Source: Nocardiopsis sp. TSRI0078 (GTDB taxonomy: Bacteria > Actinomycetota > Actinomycetes > Streptosporangiales > Streptosporangiaceae). Taken from it: 64,000 bases of DNA. A program made the position numbers and the translations under genes. Positions 8,332-17,614 of this stretch are shown piece after piece. The DNA lies in NCBI RefSeq assembly GCF_001905145.1, contig NZ_LWLB01000032.1, forward strand, positions 222,622 to 286,621. Reading direction: 5' to 3'. Below the pieces are notes generated by a model. The model was given only the letters and a program-made list of their open reading frames with translations. It ran no database searches and was not told where the DNA came from. Each line of letters opens with the position of its first letter. Positions within the stretch are counted from its first letter, which is position 1.

Positions 8332-9582
8332 ATGTCCAAGAAAATCCTCGCCCCGCTGGCCTGCCTGGCCGCCGTCACCGCCCTGACCTCGTGCAGCGCC
8401 GACAGCGGCTCCTCGGCCGACGGCCTCACCGTGACCGCGAACTCCACCGACCGCGTGCCCATGGACGCCGTGGTCGCCGCCTTCCAGGAGGGCAACCCCG
8501 ACATCGAGGTCACCGTCACCTACGCCGACACCGACCAGCTGCAGAGCACCCTGCGCACGCAGCTGTCCTCGGGCACGGCCCCCGACGTCTTCACCGTCTG
8601 GCCCGGCAACGGCAACCCCGCGGCGCTGCAGCTCCTGGCGCCCAGCGGCTACCTCGCCGACCTCAGCGACACCGAGTTCGCGCCCAAGATCCCCGAGGGC
8701 GACCGCCCCGTCACCGAGTTCGAGGGCAGCACCTACATCGTCCCCGTCACCTACAGCGGCATCGGGGCCATCTACAGTAAGGAGGCACTGGCCGGACTGG
8801 GCGCCGAGGAGCCCACCACCTGGAGCGAGCTCATCGAGCTGTGCGGTACCGCCCGCGACGAGGGCATGAGCCTGTTCGCCCTGGGCAACCAGACCCCCTG
8901 GGTGACCCAGCTCGTCACCTACGCGCTGGTCGCCACGACCGTCTACAGCGACAACCCCGAGTTCGACGAGCAGATGGCCGCGGGCGAGACCTCCTTCGCC
9001 GAGTCCGAGTGGAGGACGGCCATGGAGAAGTACCTGGAGATGGAGGAGGAGGGCTGCTTCAACGACGACCCCCTCGGCACCAGCTACGAGGCCTCCATCA
9101 GCAGCGTCGTCCAGGGGAAGTCGGTCGGCCTGGTCCAGGTCGCCACCACCCTGTCGCAGGTGCAGTCCGAGATCGGTGACGCCGAGCTGGGCATGTTCGC
9201 CCTGCCCGCCACCGACGACGCCGACGAGACCCTCATGCCCGGCTCGGTCTCGGCCGCCTACGGCGTCAACGCCGAGAGCGAGCGGATGGACGACGCCATG
9301 GCCTTCGTCGAGTTCCTCGGCTCGCCCGAGGGCCAGGACGTCTACGCCAGCGAGGGCGGCACCCTGACCGCGCTGCCCGACGACAGCCGTGAGATCGATC
9401 CGGCGCTGACCAGCCTCACCGAGTTCCAGAGCAACGGCCGGACCGTGCCGTTCATGGACCAGCGCTGGCCCAACCCCCGCGTCCAGCAGACCCACTTCAC
9501 CGTGGTCCAGCAGCTGTTCGCCGGCGACGTCACCGTCGACGAGGCCCTGGCCGAGATGGACGCCGCCTACGAGGCCGAGTAG
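8332..9582 (+). CDS. Extracellular sugar-binding lipoprotein (SBP family 1)
   Basis: 416 residues. A lipoprotein signal peptide ends in the lipobox LTSC (Cys about 20), giving a lipid-anchored protein on the outer face of the membrane. The body has the family 1 solute-binding pattern (TLRTQLSSGTAPDVFTVW, later VTYSGIGAIYSKEAL). It is the substrate-capture part of the importer formed by the two preceding permeases. The ligand is not deducible from sequence; genomic context favours an oligosaccharide or glycoside with rhamnose. Confidence 0.93.
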   Translation: MSKKILAPLACLAAVTALTSCSADSGSSADGLTVTANSTDRVPMDAVVAAFQEGNPDIEVTVTYADTDQLQSTLRTQLSSGTAPDVFTVWPGNGNPAALQLLAPSGYLADLSDTEFAPKIPEGDRPVTEFEGSTYIVPVTYSGIGAIYSKEALAGLGAEEPTTWSELIELCGTARDEGMSLFALGNQTPWVTQLVTYALVATTVYSDNPEFDEQMAAGETSFAESEWRTAMEKYLEMEEEGCFNDDPLGTSYEASISSVVQGKSVGLVQVATTLSQVQSEIGDAELGMFALPATDDADETLMPGSVSAAYGVNAESERMDDAMAFVEFLGSPEGQDVYASEGGTLTALPDDSREIDPALTSLTEFQSNGRTVPFMDQRWPNPRVQQTHFTVVQQLFAGDVTVDEALAEMDAAYEAE

Positions 9583-9815
9583 GTAGGGGCTTCGCCCCGT
9601 GGTCGGGCGCCCGAGGAACGGCGAACCCCGACCTCCGCGCGTAGGCCCGCCCTCCTCGGGTGCACGCTCCGGGGCCTCCAGAACCCCGTGTGCGCCCGAA
9701 CGACCCCCGGCGCCGGAGCCCCGTCCACGCGGCGGGCCCCGGCCGCTCCCGCCCGGAGCCGGTGCCTCACCGGCCCCGGGCAGCACCCCACCCCCCGACC
9801 CCCTGGGAACCACAG

Positions 9816-12299
9816 ATGAAACGCAGAACCCTGCTGTCCGCGGCCGCCGTCGCCGCCGCCACCACCGCCCTGCACCCGCACTCCGCCCTGGCCAAGCCCA
9901 AGTCCAAGCCCCGCGACGGCTCGGGCGCCACCCCCGAGGAGCGGGCCGAGGAACTCCTCGCCCGCATGAGCAGGCAGGACAAGACCGCCCTGCTGTGCTG
10001 CGACTTCGACGCCGTGGCGGGCCTGGGCATCCCCCCGATCCTGTTCGCCGACGCCTCCGCCGGCGTGCGCGGGGAGACCGGCGTGACCGCCTTCCCCGTG
10101 CCCGTCGCCCAGACCGCCACCTTCGACCCCGACCTGCTCGGCGACATGGGCGCGGCCATCGCCGGGGAGACCCGGGGCAAGGGCTTCAACAGCGTCCTGG
10201 GCCCCACGGTGGACCTGGCCCGCACCTGGCGCTCGGGGCGCACGGCCGAGGGCATGGGGGAGGACCCCCACCTGGCCGGACGCCTGGGAGCGGAGATCGC
10301 CGCGAGGATGGTGGAGGGGCACGTCGGCACCACCATCAAGCACTTCTCCGCCTACAACCAGGAACGCGACCGGCTCACCGTGGACGTCCGCGTCTCGGAG
10401 CGGGCCCTGCACGAGACGCACCACGAACCCTTCCGGTACGTGATCGACCGCGTCCCCGAGACGTCGGTGATGACCTCCTACCCGCGGATCAACGGCGTCT
10501 ACGCGCCCCAGAACCCCGGGCTGCTCGACGACCTCAAGAACGTGCTGGGCCTGAGGGGCTACGCCGTCCCCGACTTCTTCTCGGGAGACGACCAGGTCGC
10601 CGCCGCGGAGGCGGGCATGGACCTCGTCGGCCTCGGAGCCGACGGGGTGCAGATCCCCCCGGAGGCCCTGGACGGGCTCTCGGCCGAGCGCCTGGACGAC
10701 GCCGCCCGGCGGATCCTGGTCACCATGTTCGCCGGAGGGCTGTTCGACCACCCGGTGCCCCCGGCCGAGAAGACGGTCAGCACGGCCGCCCACCGGGAGC
10801 TGGCCCGCGAGATCGCGGTGCACAGCACCGTGCTCCTGGACAACTCCGGCTCCCTCCTGCCGCTGGCGCAGAACGCGAGCGTCGCCGTCATCGGCCCCGC
10901 GGGCACCGACTTCGTCACCGGCATCGAGGGCTCCACCTGGGTGGAACCGGGGGAGTGGACCACGCCCCTGCAGGCGGTCCGGGACCGGGCGGGCGGCCGG
11001 GTCACCCACGCCCAGGGCAGCCGCGGCGACGTCCCCCTCGACACCGTCCCCTCCTCGGCCCTGCGCACCCCCGACGGCGATCCCGGCCTGCGCGGCGCCT
11101 TCTACGGGGGACCCGAACCGCAGGGCACCCCCGTGGCCACGGCGGTCGCGGGCGAACTCGACTTCACGGGCGCCCCCGTCGACGGACTGCCGCAGGTGTG
11201 GTCGGCGCGCTGGAGCGGGACCCTCACCGCTCCGGCCGACGGCCTGTGCCGCTTCTCCCTGCTCTTCTCCGGCAGGGCCAGGCTCGTCCTGGACGGCGAG
11301 ACCGTCATCGACGGCGTCCGGGCCAGCCGCGACTTCCAGTTCGGCCCCCACACCTACCCCCTGCACGCCACGCGTGAGCTCACCGCCGGGCAGGAGGTGG
11401 AGGTGGTCGTCGAGTACACCAACGACGGATCCTTCATCGGTGCGACCGACCTGCGGTTCGGATGGCAGCCCGAGTCCGCCATCCCCGGGGCGGTGGCCGC
11501 CGCCGGGGCCGCCGACACCGCCGTGGTCGTGGTCAACCGGGTGGCCGGGGAGAACATGGACCACCCCTCGCTCGCCCTGCCCGGCGACCAGGACGCCCTC
11601 GTGCGCGCCGTGGCCGCCGCCAACCCGAACACGGTGGTGGTGCTCAACACCGACGGCCCCGTCCTCATGCCCTGGCTCGACGACGTGGGCGCGGTGGTCC
11701 AGACCTGGTACGGCGGCGCCGAGACCGGTCCCACCCTGGCCTCGGTCCTGTACGGCGACGCCGACCCCGCCGGGCGGCTGCCCCTCACCTTCCCCGCGAG
11801 CGAGGAGCAGGGGCCCGGCGCCTCCGCGCGGACCTACCCCGGTGTCGACGGGGCCGTCCACTACGACGAGGGCCCCGACATCGGGTACCGCTACTACCAG
11901 CGGCACGGGCAGACACCCCTGTTCCCCTTCGGACACGGCCTGTCCTACACCTCGTTCGAGTACTCGTCCCTGGGGCTGCACCACGACAAGAACGAGGACG
12001 AACTGGTCGTCGGCGTCAACGTGCGCAACACCGGGGACCGCGGGGGCCACGAGGTGGTGCAGCTCTACGTCGGCCTGCCGGACGGGGCGGACGCCGCCCC
12101 GGCCCAGCTCAAGGCCTTCCGCAAGGTCCGCCTCGACCCGGGCCGCCTCCAGCGCGTCGAGCTGGTCGTTCCCCTGGAGGACCTGCGGGTCTGGGACGGC
12201 GGGGCCCGCGAGCGGCGCCTCCTCTCCGGCCTGTACCGGGTGAGGGTCGGCCGCTCGTCCGCCGACCTGCCGCTGGAGAGGACCATCAGCCTCGGCTGA
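9816..12299 (+). CDS. Exported glycoside hydrolase family 3 enzyme with an inserted PA14 domain
   Basis: 827 residues from the ATG at 9816. The N-terminus MKRRTLLSAAAVAAATTA looks like a twin-arginine signal peptide ending near ALA. The GH3 TIM barrel follows, with the substrate-binding KHFSAYNQE motif; the nucleophile Asp is expected at about residue 253 in AVPDFFSGDD, whereas most family members read SDW there. A PA14-like beta domain (about residues 420-545) interrupts the GH3 C-terminal domain, and a fibronectin III-like domain ends the protein. It lies 233 bp after the importer operon on the same strand. A beta-glucosidase or related exo-glycosidase acting outside the cell before import is the likely role. 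Confidence 0.88.
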   Translation: MKRRTLLSAAAVAAATTALHPHSALAKPKSKPRDGSGATPEERAEELLARMSRQDKTALLCCDFDAVAGLGIPPILFADASAGVRGETGVTAFPVPVAQTATFDPDLLGDMGAAIAGETRGKGFNSVLGPTVDLARTWRSGRTAEGMGEDPHLAGRLGAEIAARMVEGHVGTTIKHFSAYNQERDRLTVDVRVSERALHETHHEPFRYVIDRVPETSVMTSYPRINGVYAPQNPGLLDDLKNVLGLRGYAVPDFFSGDDQVAAAEAGMDLVGLGADGVQIPPEALDGLSAERLDDAARRILVTMFAGGLFDHPVPPAEKTVSTAAHRELAREIAVHSTVLLDNSGSLLPLAQNASVAVIGPAGTDFVTGIEGSTWVEPGEWTTPLQAVRDRAGGRVTHAQGSRGDVPLDTVPSSALRTPDGDPGLRGAFYGGPEPQGTPVATAVAGELDFTGAPVDGLPQVWSARWSGTLTAPADGLCRFSLLFSGRARLVLDGETVIDGVRASRDFQFGPHTYPLHATRELTAGQEVEVVVEYTNDGSFIGATDLRFGWQPESAIPGAVAAAGAADTAVVVVNRVAGENMDHPSLALPGDQDALVRAVAAANPNTVVVLNTDGPVLMPWLDDVGAVVQTWYGGAETGPTLASVLYGDADPAGRLPLTFPASEEQGPGASARTYPGVDGAVHYDEGPDIGYRYYQRHGQTPLFPFGHGLSYTSFEYSSLGLHHDKNEDELVVGVNVRNTGDRGGHEVVQLYVGLPDGADAAPAQLKAFRKVRLDPGRLQRVELVVPLEDLRVWDGGARERRLLSGLYRVRVGRSSADLPLERTISLG

Positions 12300-12789
12300 G
12301 CCTTCGCGACCCTTCCGCGACTCCTCCGCGGTCCGGACCCGTCCGGCCGCCCGGCGCACCCCGCCGGGTCGGCCGGGCGGGTCCGTCGTCGTTCCCGCGG
12401 CGCGCCGCCCTTCCCGTGCTCCCCGCGGACCCGCGGTGGCCGGAGCGTCGGGTACGGCGCGCGGGGCTCCGGCGCCGGTGGTGCCGGTCCCGGTCCACCG
12501 CGGGGCTCCGTGAGCGACACCGGGAGCAGGGACCCCGGGGCGGGCACACCCCGTCACCGCGCCACACGGAAACGGTATGCCGCGGCCTGCCGTATCCATC
12601 CGGTGGATGGCCGGTATAGCGAATTCGCTCTTCCCGGTGACGTGGAACACATGCAGGCTTGACACACGAAACGGGAGTGAAACGTCCGGGGAACTCCCCC
12701 CTCCTCCCGCTTCGCTTCCGTTCTCCGCGCCGTCGCGGCCTTCCGGCGGCGCGCCCTCCATCCCCCCGCGATGACAGCGAGGTACTCCC
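12300..12789. other. Intergenic region before the MFS gene
   Basis: About 490 bp without a supported gene. It contains a short palindrome CCATCC-GGT-GGATGG (12596-12610), which could be an operator for an unlinked regulator, and a TTGACA (12659-12664) without a convincing -10 partner. The rest is GC-rich sequence in which I see nothing. Confidence 0.35.
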
Positions 12790-14004
12790 GTGCCCGACAC
12801 GACCCTTCCCCCCTCCGGACCGCAGGCGCCCCCGGGACACGACCGGCAGGCCGGCCCCGCCCAGCTGCTCCTGCTGCTGGCGGCCAGCTGCATGCCGATC
12901 CTCGGCAGCGTCCTGATCGCTCCGGTCCTTCCCCAGATGGCCCGGGAGTTCGCGTCGGTCCCGGGCGCGAACGTCCTCGTCCCGGTGGTGCTCACGGTCC
13001 CCGCGCTGGTGATCGGCCTGACCGCCATCTTCGCCGGGGCCCTCGCGGACAAGGTCGACCGCAAACGCGTCCTCCTGGTCGCCATGGTCGGCTACTCGGT
13101 GGTGGGCACCGCGCCCCTGTACCTCGACACGCTCCACTCGATCGTCGCCAGCCGGGTCCTGCTGGGCCTGTTCGAGGCGGCCATCATGACCTGCTGCACG
13201 ACGCTGATCGGCGACTACTGGACGGGCACCCGCCGGGCGCGCTACCTGGGTATGCAGGTGCTCACGACCACCTGTGCGGCGACCGTGTTCCTGCTCGCCG
13301 GGGGACTGCTCGGCGCGTGGGGGTGGCGGGCCCCGTTCTGGCTCTACCTCGCCGCACTGGTGCTGGTGCTGCCGATGGCGGCGCTCCTGTGGCAGCCGCG
13401 GCGCTCCGAGAACGAGGGCTCCGTCCGCCTGCCCTGGCGCCAGCTGCTGGGCCCGTGCACGGTCACCCTCTTCGGCGGGGTGGTCTTCTACGCCCTGATC
13501 GTCCACCTCTCCTACGTCCTGGACGGCGCCGGCGTCACGTCGACCGGCACGGTGGGGCTGATCAGCGCGGTCATGTCCCTGGCCACGGCCGTCGGAGCCG
13601 GACTGTTCGGAAGGGTCTCCGCCGTCACGCCCCGGGTGCTCGTCCCGATTGAGTTCGGCCTCTCCGCCCTCGGCCTGGGGATCGTCTCCGCGGCCCCGTC
13701 GGTGCCGGTCGTCATCACCGGTGCGGTCATCACCGGTTTCGGTACCGGACTGCTGCTGCCCACCCTGGTCCTGTGGGCCATCAACCGGCTCAGCTTCGAG
13801 CAGCGCGGACGCGGCACCGGCCTGTGGACGGGTGCGCTGTTCATCGGCCAGTTCGCCTGCCCCCTGGTCATCACCGGGCTCGGCGTCGCGGGCGCCGACC
13901 TGCGGACCGCCCTGGGGCTCCTGGGCGCCGTCGCGGCGGCCATGGCCCTGCTCCTCGTGTTCACCATGCGGACCAGGCCGCGGTCGCGTGGCGCGGGGTA
14001 CTGA
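12790..14004 (+). CDS. MFS transporter (drug/metabolite efflux type)
   Basis: 404 residues with about twelve membrane helices. The loop between helices 2 and 3 has the MFS motif A form GALADKVDRKR (about residues 83-93). The N-terminus before helix 1 is short and hydrophilic. The GTG at 12790 follows a weak GAGG. Cyanate- and drug-type MFS proteins share this layout, so the substrate and direction cannot be given. The gene stands alone and converges with the next MFS gene, leaving only 100 bp between them. Confidence 0.85.
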   Translation: MPDTTLPPSGPQAPPGHDRQAGPAQLLLLLAASCMPILGSVLIAPVLPQMAREFASVPGANVLVPVVLTVPALVIGLTAIFAGALADKVDRKRVLLVAMVGYSVVGTAPLYLDTLHSIVASRVLLGLFEAAIMTCCTTLIGDYWTGTRRARYLGMQVLTTTCAATVFLLAGGLLGAWGWRAPFWLYLAALVLVLPMAALLWQPRRSENEGSVRLPWRQLLGPCTVTLFGGVVFYALIVHLSYVLDGAGVTSTGTVGLISAVMSLATAVGAGLFGRVSAVTPRVLVPIEFGLSALGLGIVSAAPSVPVVITGAVITGFGTGLLLPTLVLWAINRLSFEQRGRGTGLWTGALFIGQFACPLVITGLGVAGADLRTALGLLGAVAAAMALLLVFTMRTRPRSRGAGY

Positions 14005-14104
14005 GACCGCCCCTCCGGGCCGCCGCGGCGCGCGTACCGCGGCGGCCCCGGGCACGGAAGCCGCGTGCTCCGGGGCCGTGGGGCGCCGGTGCGCCGGGGC
14101 CGGT

Positions 14105-15460
14105 TCAGGCCCTGCCGCCCCCGGTGGAGACCGGGCCGTGCCCGGCCGGGGCGTCGTCGAGGCGGAAGGCGTGGACGGTCAGGCCGCCCAGGAGCAGGAC
14201 GACCGCCACGAGCATGAAGAGCCCGCCGGGCGTCCAGCCGGAGTCCAGCAGCCATCCGGCGACCAGGGGGGAGACGATGGCGCCGATCCTGCCGACGCCG
14301 ATACCCCACCCGACGCCGGTCGCCCGGACCGACGGCTCGTAGACCGACGGCGTCAGGGCGTACAGGCCCGCCACGCACCCGTTGACGAACACCCCGATCA
14401 GGGCGCCGAGGGCGAGGACCACCCCGTAGACCGCCGAGGCGGGGACGAAGAGGGCGAGCAGGACCGCGGTCGCGAGGGTGTAGGCCACCAGGACGTTCTT
14501 GAGGGCGAAGCGGGCGGCGAGCAGGCCCAGCAGTGCGGTGCCGAAGATGCCGCCGAGGTTGAGCAGGACGCCGCCGGTGATGCCCTGCGTGGCCGACATC
14601 CCGGCCTCGGCCAGCAGCTTGGGCGTCCAGCTCGTGACGAAGTAGAAGCCGAACATCACCAGGAAGAACCCCGTCCACGTCAACAGGGTGTTGCGGCGCA
14701 GGCCGGGGGCGAGGATCCGCGCGATCCCGGGCGCGGGCCGCGCCGCACCGGACTCGGGTTCCGGGAGCCGGTCCAGCGGCGACTGGCCCAGGGACCGCAG
14801 TACCCTGTTCGCCCTCTCCAGGGCGCGGGAGGACCGCTGCGTCAGGAGGAAGGCCAAGGACTCGGGCAGGCGCCAGAGCACGACCGGGATGAGCAGCGCG
14901 GTGGCCGCGGCGCCGAGGGCGAAGACCGGGCGCCATCCGCCCTCGCTCTGCAGGACGGCGGCGACGACCCCGCCCGCCGTCGCGCCGACGGCGTAGCCGG
15001 TGGAGTTGAGGCTGACGGCGAGACCGCGCCAGCGCCGGTTGGCGTACTCGGCGGCGATCACGTTGCTGGAGGCCAGGATGCCGCCGATGCCGACACCGGT
15101 GAGCAGGCGCAGCATCCCCAGCTGGAGCGCGCTCTGGCTGAGTGCCGACAATCCCATGCCCGTGGCGGCCAGCACGAGGCCGACCAGGATCATCGACCGC
15201 CGTCCGATGCGGTCGGCGAGCGGTGCGAGGAACAGCGATCCCAGCGCCATTCCGGCCAGTCCCGCGCTGAGCAGCAGCCCGAGCTGGGAGCCGGACAGAC
15301 CCCACTCGCCGGACACCGCGTCGGAGGTGAACGCCATGACGAGGACGTCGAATCCGTCCAACACGTTCAGGAGGACACAGACGGCGACCGCCGTCCACTG
15401 CGCGCGCGACATGCGGCCGTCGTCCAGCCGTCGGCGCACGTCGCTGACAAGGGTGCTCAT
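14105..15460 (-). CDS. MFS transporter, aromatic acid:H+ symporter type
   Basis: 451 residues from the ATG at 15458-15460, twelve membrane helices. The first helix contains LLNVLDGFDVLVMAF, the Asp-Gly-(Tyr/Phe)-Asp pattern of the AAHS group (PcaK/BenK/VanK), and the cytoplasmic loop reads APLADRIGRRSM. Such proteins import benzoate-type acids with protons. It is divergent from an IclR-type regulator, and a reductase plus CYP199A-like P450 lie immediately beyond, so import of a para-substituted benzoate is the likely job. The substrate is inferred from family and context. Confidence 0.85.
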   Translation of the reverse strand: MSTLVSDVRRRLDDGRMSRAQWTAVAVCVLLNVLDGFDVLVMAFTSDAVSGEWGLSGSQLGLLLSAGLAGMALGSLFLAPLADRIGRRSMILVGLVLAATGMGLSALSQSALQLGMLRLLTGVGIGGILASSNVIAAEYANRRWRGLAVSLNSTGYAVGATAGGVVAAVLQSEGGWRPVFALGAAATALLIPVVLWRLPESLAFLLTQRSSRALERANRVLRSLGQSPLDRLPEPESGAARPAPGIARILAPGLRRNTLLTWTGFFLVMFGFYFVTSWTPKLLAEAGMSATQGITGGVLLNLGGIFGTALLGLLAARFALKNVLVAYTLATAVLLALFVPASAVYGVVLALGALIGVFVNGCVAGLYALTPSVYEPSVRATGVGWGIGVGRIGAIVSPLVAGWLLDSGWTPGGLFMLVAVVLLLGGLTVHAFRLDDAPAGHGPVSTGGGRA

Positions 15461-15620
15461 GGATACCTGCCTTCTGGGGGACACCAACGGCACACGACAA
15501 TGACCTGTGTCACATCGGGCCGCCACGGCTTTTCCACCCAATGACAGGACCGGGCCCCGTCCCCCCCGGCCGGGCAGGAGGCCGGGAGGGGCCGGGCAGG
15601 AGCAGGAAGGACTGCTGGAC

Positions 15621-16403
15621 ATGGCGAGATCACCCGACGGAGAGTCCGTCATCACGCGTGCGGTCAGGATCCTCGACGCCTTCGGCCCGGAGTCGACGGT
15701 CCTCAGCCTCAGCGAGGTCAGCCGCAGGGCCCGCCTCCCCCTCGCCACCACGGCCCGCCTGGTCAAGGAGATGGCGCGCCACGGGCTGCTCGACCGGGAC
15801 GAGCGCAGGCAGGTCCTCATCGGGACGCGCATGTGGGAGCTGGCCGAGCGCGCCTCGCCGGTGAAGGACCTCCGGGAGGCCGCCCTGCAGTACATGGGGG
15901 ACCTGCACTCGGTGGTCGGCCACTCCACCCAGCTGGGAGTGCTGGAGGGGGACGAGGCCCTGTTCGTCGAGCGGCTCACCGCGCCCGGATCGGTCGTCAA
16001 CGTCACCAGGATCGCGGGGCGGCTGCCCCTGAACGCCTCGTCGGCGGGCCTGGTCCTGCTGGCCCACGCTCCGGACGAGCTGCGCGAGCGCGTCCTGCGG
16101 GGGCCGCTGGCCTCGTACACGCCGCACACCCTCAGCGAGGAGCAGGTGCTGCGCGCCGAGCTCGCGGAGGTCCGGCGGCGCGGGTTCGCCTTCTGCCCGG
16201 GGCACATCCACTCCGACGCGACGGGCATCGCGGTCCCGGTGCGGCGGGACGGCCGCGTGGTCGCGGCCATGGGGCTCGTCGTGCCCAACGACGACACCGC
16301 GTGGACGTTCAGCCGGCCGCTCATGCTCGCCGGCCTGTCCCTGAGCCGCGCGCTGAGCGGTACCGGGCCGACGCAGGCCCCCGCGCGGGCCGCCGGAGGG
16401 TGA
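15621..16403 (+). CDS. IclR family transcriptional regulator
   Basis: 260 residues. The winged HTH occupies about residues 10-65 (LSLSEVSRRARLPLATTARLVKEM) and the IclR effector domain the remainder, with the typical LPLNASSAGLVLLA and ATGIAVPV segments. The ATG at 15621 is preceded by AGGAAGG at 15604-15610. It is divergent from the aromatic acid transporter and upstream of the reductase/P450 pair, and IclR proteins (PcaR, PobR, PcaU types) commonly control aromatic catabolism. A small palindrome TGTGTCACA at 15506-15514 lies in the divergent gap. Confidence 0.9.
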   Translation: MARSPDGESVITRAVRILDAFGPESTVLSLSEVSRRARLPLATTARLVKEMARHGLLDRDERRQVLIGTRMWELAERASPVKDLREAALQYMGDLHSVVGHSTQLGVLEGDEALFVERLTAPGSVVNVTRIAGRLPLNASSAGLVLLAHAPDELRERVLRGPLASYTPHTLSEEQVLRAELAEVRRRGFAFCPGHIHSDATGIAVPVRRDGRVVAAMGLVVPNDDTAWTFSRPLMLAGLSLSRALSGTGPTQAPARAAGG

Positions 16404-16599
16404 CCGCGCCGCCTCCGGGGGGAGGCGCCGTGACCGGGGACGGAGACGGCCACGGGGCGGCCCCGCGGCCGGAGTCCGTCCGGCGCGGTCCCGGTGTGAC
16501 CCACGACATCTCCTCCTCCCGCTGAATGGAAGAGCCGTGGTCCCCGCCGGGTGGCGCGTTCGATGCTGGGAGCACACCCCGGCGTCACGAGGAGTTTCC

Positions 16600-17592
16600 A
16601 TGGCGATGAGAACGGCCGCAGCGCCCCCCGCGAACACCGCCGCCGGCACGGCCACGGCGATGTCGCTCAGGGTGGTCGGCAGGACCGAGGTGGCGGACGG
16701 GGTCGTGGCCCTGACGCTCGCCCGCCCGGACGGGGGCAGGCTGCCCGACTGGACCCCGGGCGCGCACGTCGACCTGGTCCTGCCCAGCGGACTCACCCGC
16801 CAGTACTCCCTGTGCGGGGACCGGTGGGACGCCCGGACCTACCGCGTGGCCGTCCTGCGCGAGGCGGACGGCCGCGGCGGCTCGTCCTACATCCACGACC
16901 ACCTGCGCGAGGGGGACCCGGTCGGCCTGGGAGGGCCCCGCAACAACTTCCCGCTGGCCCCGGCGCAGGAGTACCACTTCGTCGCGGGCGGCATCGGCAT
17001 CACCCCGCTGCTGCCCATGATCGTCCAGGTCGACATGCTCGGCGTCCCCTGGCGCCTGCTCTACGGCGGCCGCACGCGCGCGTCGATGGCCTTCCTCGAC
17101 GAACTGTCGAAGGCCCACGGCGACCGGGTGCTGGCCGTCCCCGAGGACGAGCACGGCCGCCCCGACCTGGAGCGCTGGCTGCCCGAACCCTCTCCCGGCG
17201 CCAAGGTGTACAGCTGCGGCCCCGCGGGCCTGCTCGACGCGGTACGGCGCGTGTGCGCCGACTGGCCCGACGGCCGGGTGCGCACCGAGCGCTTCGTCGC
17301 GGCGGAGACGGCCGGGGAGGGCGGGCGCCCGTTCGAGGTGGAGCTGCGCCGCTCGGGGACCACGCTCGCCGTCGGCACGGAGCAGAACCTGCTCCAGGTG
17401 CTCGGCGAGGCCGGCGTCCACGTCCTGTCGTCCTGTCGGCAGGGACTGTGCGGCACCTGTGAGACCGCGGTACTCGACGGCGTGCCCGACCACCGCGACT
17501 CGATCCTCGACGAGGCCGACCGCGCCGCGGGGGACTGCATGTTCGTCTGCGTCTCCCGCGCGCGCTCGCAGCGCCTCGTCCTCGACCTGTGA
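16600..17592 (+). CDS. [2Fe-2S] flavoprotein reductase, phthalate dioxygenase reductase type
   Basis: 330 residues. An FMN/FAD-binding barrel comes first (RQYSLCGD about residues 67-74), then the NAD-binding domain (FVAGGIGITPLLPMI), then a C-terminal plant-type ferredoxin domain with CRQGLCGTC and a later Cys (about residues 279-317), enough for one [2Fe-2S] cluster. The protein therefore carries electrons from NAD(P)H to an oxygenase in one polypeptide. The ATG at 16600 has GAGGAG five bases upstream. The P450 gene starts 22 bp downstream, so this is very probably its redox partner, replacing the separate ferredoxin and reductase used by known CYP199A systems. Confidence 0.9.
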   Translation: MAMRTAAAPPANTAAGTATAMSLRVVGRTEVADGVVALTLARPDGGRLPDWTPGAHVDLVLPSGLTRQYSLCGDRWDARTYRVAVLREADGRGGSSYIHDHLREGDPVGLGGPRNNFPLAPAQEYHFVAGGIGITPLLPMIVQVDMLGVPWRLLYGGRTRASMAFLDELSKAHGDRVLAVPEDEHGRPDLERWLPEPSPGAKVYSCGPAGLLDAVRRVCADWPDGRVRTERFVAAETAGEGGRPFEVELRRSGTTLAVGTEQNLLQVLGEAGVHVLSSCRQGLCGTCETAVLDGVPDHRDSILDEADRAAGDCMFVCVSRARSQRLVLDL

Positions 17593-17614
17593 CCCCGCCG
17601 TCCAAGGAGCACCG

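Noticed and set aside
9567-13085. Very long minus-strand open frame (over 1100 codons) opposite the GH3 and MFS genes
   Set aside because: It is a shadow of GC-rich coding DNA: low-complexity Gly/Ala/Arg/Val-rich translation with no family motif, while the plus strand encodes clear GH3 and MFS proteins.
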